From the NCBI GenBank assembly GCA_022511265.1, contig JAFLRX010000013.1, positions 1 through 35,481 of the forward strand: a stretch of 35,481 bases of DNA, in the 5' to 3' direction. Numbering within the stretch: position 1 is the first letter of the stretch; every line of letters begins with the position of its first letter. Source of the stretch: Eubacterium sp. GTDB taxonomy: Bacteria > Bacillota > Clostridia > Oscillospirales > Ruminococcaceae. Below the pieces are notes generated by a model that did not search any database, was not told the origin of the DNA, and saw only the letters and a program-made list of their open reading frames with translations. A program made the translations under genes and the position numbers. This document shows, piece by piece, positions 30,990-35,481 of this stretch.

Positions 30990-33900
30990 ATGACACAAAG
31001 AAAACCATCAGTACGAATTATCTCATTTCTTTTGGCGATCGCAATGTTGTTCACGCTGCTTCCGAATGGGCTGAAAGCCTATGCGGCGGACATTCATGAC
31101 TTTATAAGCTATGAGATAACTTACTTCGGACTTACCCCTGATGATGACGGTGTAGTAAAGAACGGTACATCGTTTGAGGTCAGGCTGGAGGGCTCCATAA
31201 GCGCGGATTATACAGATACCGTTTTGCCTTTGGAATTTACTATCGACCTTGAAACAAGCGAAGTAAAGCTTTCCGGATCGGGTACGATCAACTATAACGG
31301 CACGCGTGCCGGATCATTTACGGTCGATGCCGACGGAACGGTTCATATAACCATAGATGACAATGCCGGAGGCAACAGCTTTATCAACCAGGGCAACAGA
31401 AATTTCAGCCTTGAGTTCAGCGCGGCTGTTGACGCCGAGGAAACAGAGGACGGCTCTGAGAAAGATACGACTGTAAAGGTCGGCGAGCAGGAGATAGATG
31501 TTACGGTCCAATTCCCCGACAGTTATCTTAACGGCGAAAAGACGGCAGTGGGCGAGGCTTGGTATGACCCTGATACCGATATGGTGTATCAGACATACAT
31601 TATCAGGCAGACCGCTGTCAACGGAAATGTGTCCGAGGCATATATCTATGACTATATGGGCGAGTGGCTCAGCGGTCCTGTTGACGATGTAAAGATCACC
31701 TACGATATATACGGAAAGTACGACGGTCCGAAAGAATCCTATGAATATGCGGAGCAGGAAAGCGATTCCGAATTTTACGTATATATACCGGAAATACGCA
31801 AGGGCGAAACGATAGAGATAGAATATACCCTTGCTATTGATAAGAAATATTTCTCGTTTGAGGATTATGATAACAGAAGCCTTAATCAGTTTGGCAGCGA
31901 TTATGTGGACCAGAACGGAAATGACCATGACCCGACGCCCGACGGTTGGGTATATCCTAACGTCGAGAGACCCGGCGTAACCAAGGGCGGAGAGTACACC
32001 GTCAACGGCGACGAGGTCGTATGGACTATCATAGTCGACGCGGGTATTTTTGAGACTTGCGATGATTTCATTGCTGATTTCGGCATCACAGTGACAGATA
32101 TCCCCGGTGACGGTCTTGCCGATGAGGGCGAAAAGATAATTTTGCCGTCATATACAAATAACGGCGACGGTACATATACCTTTACCTATACTACAGAGCT
32201 GACCGACGAAGTCATCTCGCAGCTGAAGGACCTGTCGAAAACCGTAACGGTGCATAACGATGTACTGGCAGGAAACGACGACTTTACCTTCAGCGGCGAG
32301 GCTGACGTCACCAGAGACGGCATAGGCATTCTTGACAAAGAAGCGACTGCGACAGGGCCTGACGCGGACGGCAGATTTGCATGGAAGAGTACGCTGACCA
32401 TCCCCGTTGAGGGTATTGAGGGTCTGGTATTTACCGATTCTACCGCGGGCAGCAAAAACGGCCACAAGATAATAAAAGATACGATGGTGATAGACGGCAC
32501 GCCCATCGCCGAGCTTGAAAAGGCAGGCAAGGTGACTGTCACAGTCAGCGGCAGACAGCTTGTTGTCGCCTTCTCAGATGATTATCTTGCTGAATTACAG
32601 GCTAACAACAGGCGCGCGCACACCATCGACGGCTATCAGGGTAATGTTTATCTTGCCGATATAGTTATCACCTATATGACAGAGCCTGATAATGATGCGG
32701 ACCTTGACGGCTCTTACACCTTCACAAATACCTCCGATCTCGAATATACGATAACCGACAGCGGCGATAAGGTAACCGCCACTGACAGTGACGAATATAT
32801 TCAGATAATAGAGGCGAAAAAGTATTTCAGCAAGCAGGGCTTAGAGTGGTCGTCGCTTAACAGCGACTGGCTGATAGACCTTGAGGTCAGGCTCGACGAG
32901 CTTGAGGTCGGCGATGTGTTTAAGATAATAGACACACCCGAAAATATGGAAATTATCGAGGATACGATAATTCCGTACGTGCATCTCAACGGCTGGACTA
33001 CTACCGAAATATCGGAAATATACGATGACATTGACAGCTTTTTGACCTTTAGGGATAACAAAAACGGCACCTACACCTTCACATTTACGATCACACAGGG
33101 GCTGTATGATGCGGTATACGGCGCGTTAGAAAGCTGGGTGCCTGCGTCAGACGTATATTTCTCGATAGGCTATTGCACGAGAATAACCAACCCCGACGAG
33201 TGGGATTGGGACACAGAGTACACCAACACCGCGGACGGAACCTTTAACGGCAACCCCGGAGAGCAGACAATAGCAACAAGACACTTCAGCAAAAACGACA
33301 ACGTTTCTAAGCGGTTTATTTATTCCATTGATAACGATAAATTCGATTTCGGCGTAAGCAACGGAAAGCTGAATGCCAGATTTGAAGTAAAGATAAACCC
33401 GAACTCTCTCATGCTCGGCAACGAAGATGTTATTTATCTGACCGACAAGATGAGCGAAGGGCTGGTAATGATACCCGCCAGCACCGTAATCACAGACGCC
33501 GTGACAGGAAAGGTGCTTAAAAACGGCGATGATTACTTCATTGATTTTGATGAAGATAAGAACGAGATATATTTTACCGTTCCTAACGGCAGAAGCCTGC
33601 TGCTTACATATATGGCTGAGATAGCGGGTGACGCTCCTGTCATCGGCGAGCCTGACGTAGGATTTGCGGCAGGCAATACGATAGAGCTGTATGTCAAGGA
33701 CGGTGCATCTTTCGCATCCAATACAGATGCGAGCGGCAACATATTCAAGTCGTCCGGTACTCTCATATCGGAAGGATATTCTATCACAGTATCCAAGGTA
33801 AGCGAAATAAACGGCACCAAGCTCTTCCCCGAGGGCGCAAATTTTGAGGTAGTAAGAGTATACTACAACGAACTGACCGAAGAGTTTGAGCTGGCTACCG

Positions 33901-35481
33901 ACAATATGCAGGGCGAAAATATTGTGGTCACCCCTATTGAGGGAACAAACCTGACCACCATAACAGGTCTGGTGCCCGACGCTGTTTACAGACTTAAAGA
34001 GACAGAGGTTCCCGACGGATTTAAACTTTCGGATCAAGTGATTTATTTCATGTTCCCGGTAGACCCCGGCACAGTCGTTCCTCCGGGAGTAGTGGTATTT
34101 GACAATTTGGAAGTACTCTACTTCAACAACGATCCTGACTTTGGCGGTCTGAAGATATTCAAGACGGTAGATAACGAGAACATAACCGACGCAGAGCTGA
34201 GAAATGCGCTGACATTCACTGTGCAGAAAGAGGACGGCAAGTACGTTGACGAAGAAGGCAAGCTGCACGACGAACCGGTCGAAATTCCTTTCAGAAGCTT
34301 TAAGAAGCAGAGCGACGGCTCGTTTGTACTGACGTTCACACAGCTGCCCGCGGGCACATATACCGTCACCGAGACCAACACCGAGATAGACGGCTATAAG
34401 CTGATAACCGACGCCAGCGTCACTGAAGGCACAGTCGAGGTAGTAACCGGAGATATATCAGAAATCTCTCTGAGAGACAGCTATGAAGAAGTAGGCAATC
34501 TGACGATAACCAAGTCTATTGACGGTCTTAACGTCACCGATGAGGAAAAAGCAGGCGGACTTAAATTCACGGTACGGAACAAGGACGGCAAGTACCTTGA
34601 CATAGACGGCACTCTGCATGATGAAATTGTCGAGATAACGCTGGATAAGTTTACGCAGCGTGACGGCATCTATGTGCTGGAATTTACGGATATCCCTGTC
34701 GGTGAATATACAGTTACCGAGACCAACACCGAGATAGAAGGCTACAAGTTCATCAGCGAGGAAAGCGCCACCTCAGACAGTGCGGAAGTAAAGCATAAAC
34801 AAACCGCTGAGATCGGGCTGAGCGACAGCTATGAAGAAGTAGGTAACCTGAAGATAACCAAGTCTATTGACGGACTGAATGTCACCGATGAGGAAAAGGC
34901 AGGCGGGCTGAAATTTACCGTACGGAACAAGGACGGCAAGTATCTTGACGTAGACGGCAGTCTGCATGATGAAATCGTTGAGATAACACTGGATAAGTTC
35001 ACTCAGAAAGCTGACGGCACCTATGAGCTGATATTTACGGATATTGCTGTCGGCGAATACACCGTCACCGAGACCAACACAGAGATAGACGGCTACAGGT
35101 TCCTCAGAGAGGAAAGCGTCACCTCCGACAGTGCGGAGGTAAAGCAGAAAGAAACTGCCGAGATAGCACTGAGCGACAGCTACGAGGCTATAGGTAACCT
35201 GAAGATAACCAAGTCGATAGACGGTCTTAACGTCACCGATGAGGAAAAGGCAGGCGGACTTAAATTTACCGTAAAGAACAAGGACGGCAAGTACCTTGAC
35301 ATAGACGGCACTCTGCATGATGAAATTGTTGAGATAACACTTGATAAGTTTACTCAGAAGGACGACGGCACTTATGAGCTGATATTCACGGATATTGCCG
35401 CCGGTGAATACACTGTCACCGAAACCAATACCGAGATAGACGGCTACAGACTGGTTACCGACGCCAGCGTTACCGGCGACA
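30990..35481 (+). CDS. Second giant secreted surface protein with CnaB-like repeats (partial, 3' end outside window)
   Basis: 1497 residues visible. Start ATG 30990 with GAAAGGGTGA upstream. Signal peptide ending about residue 30 (LLPNGLKAYAA-D). Residues 30-1040 are a chain of beta-sandwich domains of the isopeptide-adhesin type, with recurring GTYTFT strands (NNGDGTYTFTYTTELTDE; NKNGTYTFTFTITQG) and an EYTNTADGTFNG strand. From about 1045 there are tandem 116-117-residue units, each with Lys (ITKSIDG), Glu (YTVTETNTE) and Asp (LSDSYE), matching a CnaB-type Lys-Asp isopeptide triad. The units resemble SpaA/DUF7601 stalk repeats. The C-terminus, where a sorting signal is expected, is missing. 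It is unrelated at sequence level to the giant gene at 13714 except in style. Confidence 0.85.
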   Translation, partial: MTQRKPSVRIISFLLAIAMLFTLLPNGLKAYAADIHDFISYEITYFGLTPDDDGVVKNGTSFEVRLEGSISADYTDTVLPLEFTIDLETSEVKLSGSGTINYNGTRAGSFTVDADGTVHITIDDNAGGNSFINQGNRNFSLEFSAAVDAEETEDGSEKDTTVKVGEQEIDVTVQFPDSYLNGEKTAVGEAWYDPDTDMVYQTYIIRQTAVNGNVSEAYIYDYMGEWLSGPVDDVKITYDIYGKYDGPKESYEYAEQESDSEFYVYIPEIRKGETIEIEYTLAIDKKYFSFEDYDNRSLNQFGSDYVDQNGNDHDPTPDGWVYPNVERPGVTKGGEYTVNGDEVVWTIIVDAGIFETCDDFIADFGITVTDIPGDGLADEGEKIILPSYTNNGDGTYTFTYTTELTDEVISQLKDLSKTVTVHNDVLAGNDDFTFSGEADVTRDGIGILDKEATATGPDADGRFAWKSTLTIPVEGIEGLVFTDSTAGSKNGHKIIKDTMVIDGTPIAELEKAGKVTVTVSGRQLVVAFSDDYLAELQANNRRAHTIDGYQGNVYLADIVITYMTEPDNDADLDGSYTFTNTSDLEYTITDSGDKVTATDSDEYIQIIEAKKYFSKQGLEWSSLNSDWLIDLEVRLDELEVGDVFKIIDTPENMEIIEDTIIPYVHLNGWTTTEISEIYDDIDSFLTFRDNKNGTYTFTFTITQGLYDAVYGALESWVPASDVYFSIGYCTRITNPDEWDWDTEYTNTADGTFNGNPGEQTIATRHFSKNDNVSKRFIYSIDNDKFDFGVSNGKLNARFEVKINPNSLMLGNEDVIYLTDKMSEGLVMIPASTVITDAVTGKVLKNGDDYFIDFDEDKNEIYFTVPNGRSLLLTYMAEIAGDAPVIGEPDVGFAAGNTIELYVKDGASFASNTDASGNIFKSSGTLISEGYSITVSKVSEINGTKLFPEGANFEVVRVYYNELTEEFELATDNMQGENIVVTPIEGTNLTTITGLVPDAVYRLKETEVPDGFKLSDQVIYFMFPVDPGTVVPPGVVVFDNLEVLYFNNDPDFGGLKIFKTVDNENITDAELRNALTFTVQKEDGKYVDEEGKLHDEPVEIPFRSFKKQSDGSFVLTFTQLPAGTYTVTETNTEIDGYKLITDASVTEGTVEVVTGDISEISLRDSYEEVGNLTITKSIDGLNVTDEEKAGGLKFTVRNKDGKYLDIDGTLHDEIVEITLDKFTQRDGIYVLEFTDIPVGEYTVTETNTEIEGYKFISEESATSDSAEVKHKQTAEIGLSDSYEEVGNLKITKSIDGLNVTDEEKAGGLKFTVRNKDGKYLDVDGSLHDEIVEITLDKFTQKADGTYELIFTDIAVGEYTVTETNTEIDGYRFLREESVTSDSAEVKQKETAEIALSDSYEAIGNLKITKSIDGLNVTDEEKAGGLKFTVKNKDGKYLDIDGTLHDEIVEITLDKFTQKDDGTYELIFTDIAAGEYTVTETNTEIDGYRLVTDASVTGD
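34140..35481 (+). repeat. Tandem 348-351-bp coding repeats (CnaB-like stalk)
   Basis: Equivalent lysine codons lie at 34161 (Lys1058), 34512 (Lys1175), 34860 (Lys1291) and 35211 (Lys1408): periods 351, 348 and 351 bp. Units 2-4 are nearly identical in DNA and protein; unit 1 is diverged. The array continues past the window edge. Confidence 0.9.

Noticed and set aside
1-35481. CRISPR array
   Set aside because: No short direct repeats with regular unique spacers; all tandem repeats found are in-frame coding repeats.

Overview
This 35.5 kb window looks like a chromosome segment from a gut-type Firmicute, probably an Oscillospiraceae/Ruminococcus-like Clostridium. The reasons are strong Shine-Dalgarno sites, TTGACA-17-TATAAT promoters, tight U-tailed terminators, lipoproteins, beta-mannanases and very large isopeptide-type surface proteins with a sortase-like anchor (NPSTG). 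I identified genes by reading motifs, not by database search, so species and family names are inferences.

Layout. 1-685 is the 5' part of a secreted GLUG-type adhesin, divergent from a LacI-type sensor/GGDEF diguanylate cyclase (1021-2943). 2984-6810 is an AraC regulator divergent from a small sugar operon: isomerase/epimerase, Gfo/Idh/MocA dehydrogenase and EamA-like transporter. 6958-8391 is an arsenic cassette (ArsR and an ACR3 efflux pump). 8436-13474 is a mannan locus: an AraC regulator divergent from three lipoproteins, namely a CE1-like esterase, a CBM35-like + GH26 enzyme and a second GH26 enzyme on a Thr/Ser/Pro stalk. 13714-21414 encodes a 2566-residue wall-anchored protein with eight tandem Spy0128/FctA-like domains. 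21978-27196 is one operon: an ABC-2 ATPase, two related permeases and two lipoproteins. 27530-29115 is an operon encoding an ExbB/TolQ-like channel subunit and two ExbD/TolR-like proteins, which is odd for a monoderm. 29523-29936 is a small four-helix membrane protein, 30003-30683 a PHP phosphoesterase, and 30990 to the window end a second giant surface protein with 116-117-residue CnaB-like tandem repeats.

How the parts may work together. Two sugar-responsive AraC regulators each face their target operon, with candidate operator repeats in the shared promoter regions. The mannan enzymes are all surface lipoproteins, which fits extracellular deacetylation and cleavage of mannan. The ABC and ExbB/D clusters lie between the two giant adhesins and may serve the cell envelope, but nothing in the sequence proves this.

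The most interesting non-coding signals are two. First, a 277-nt element (29231-29507) folds on paper into a three-way junction closed by a 24-position stem; it begins at the predicted transcription start and ends just before the ribosome binding site of the small membrane-protein gene, so it is a candidate structured leader or non-coding RNA. Second, a consensus promoter-RBS-ATG-terminator cassette (21724-21950) encodes only a 7-codon ORF. No CRISPR array, rRNA, convincing tRNA or transposase was seen.
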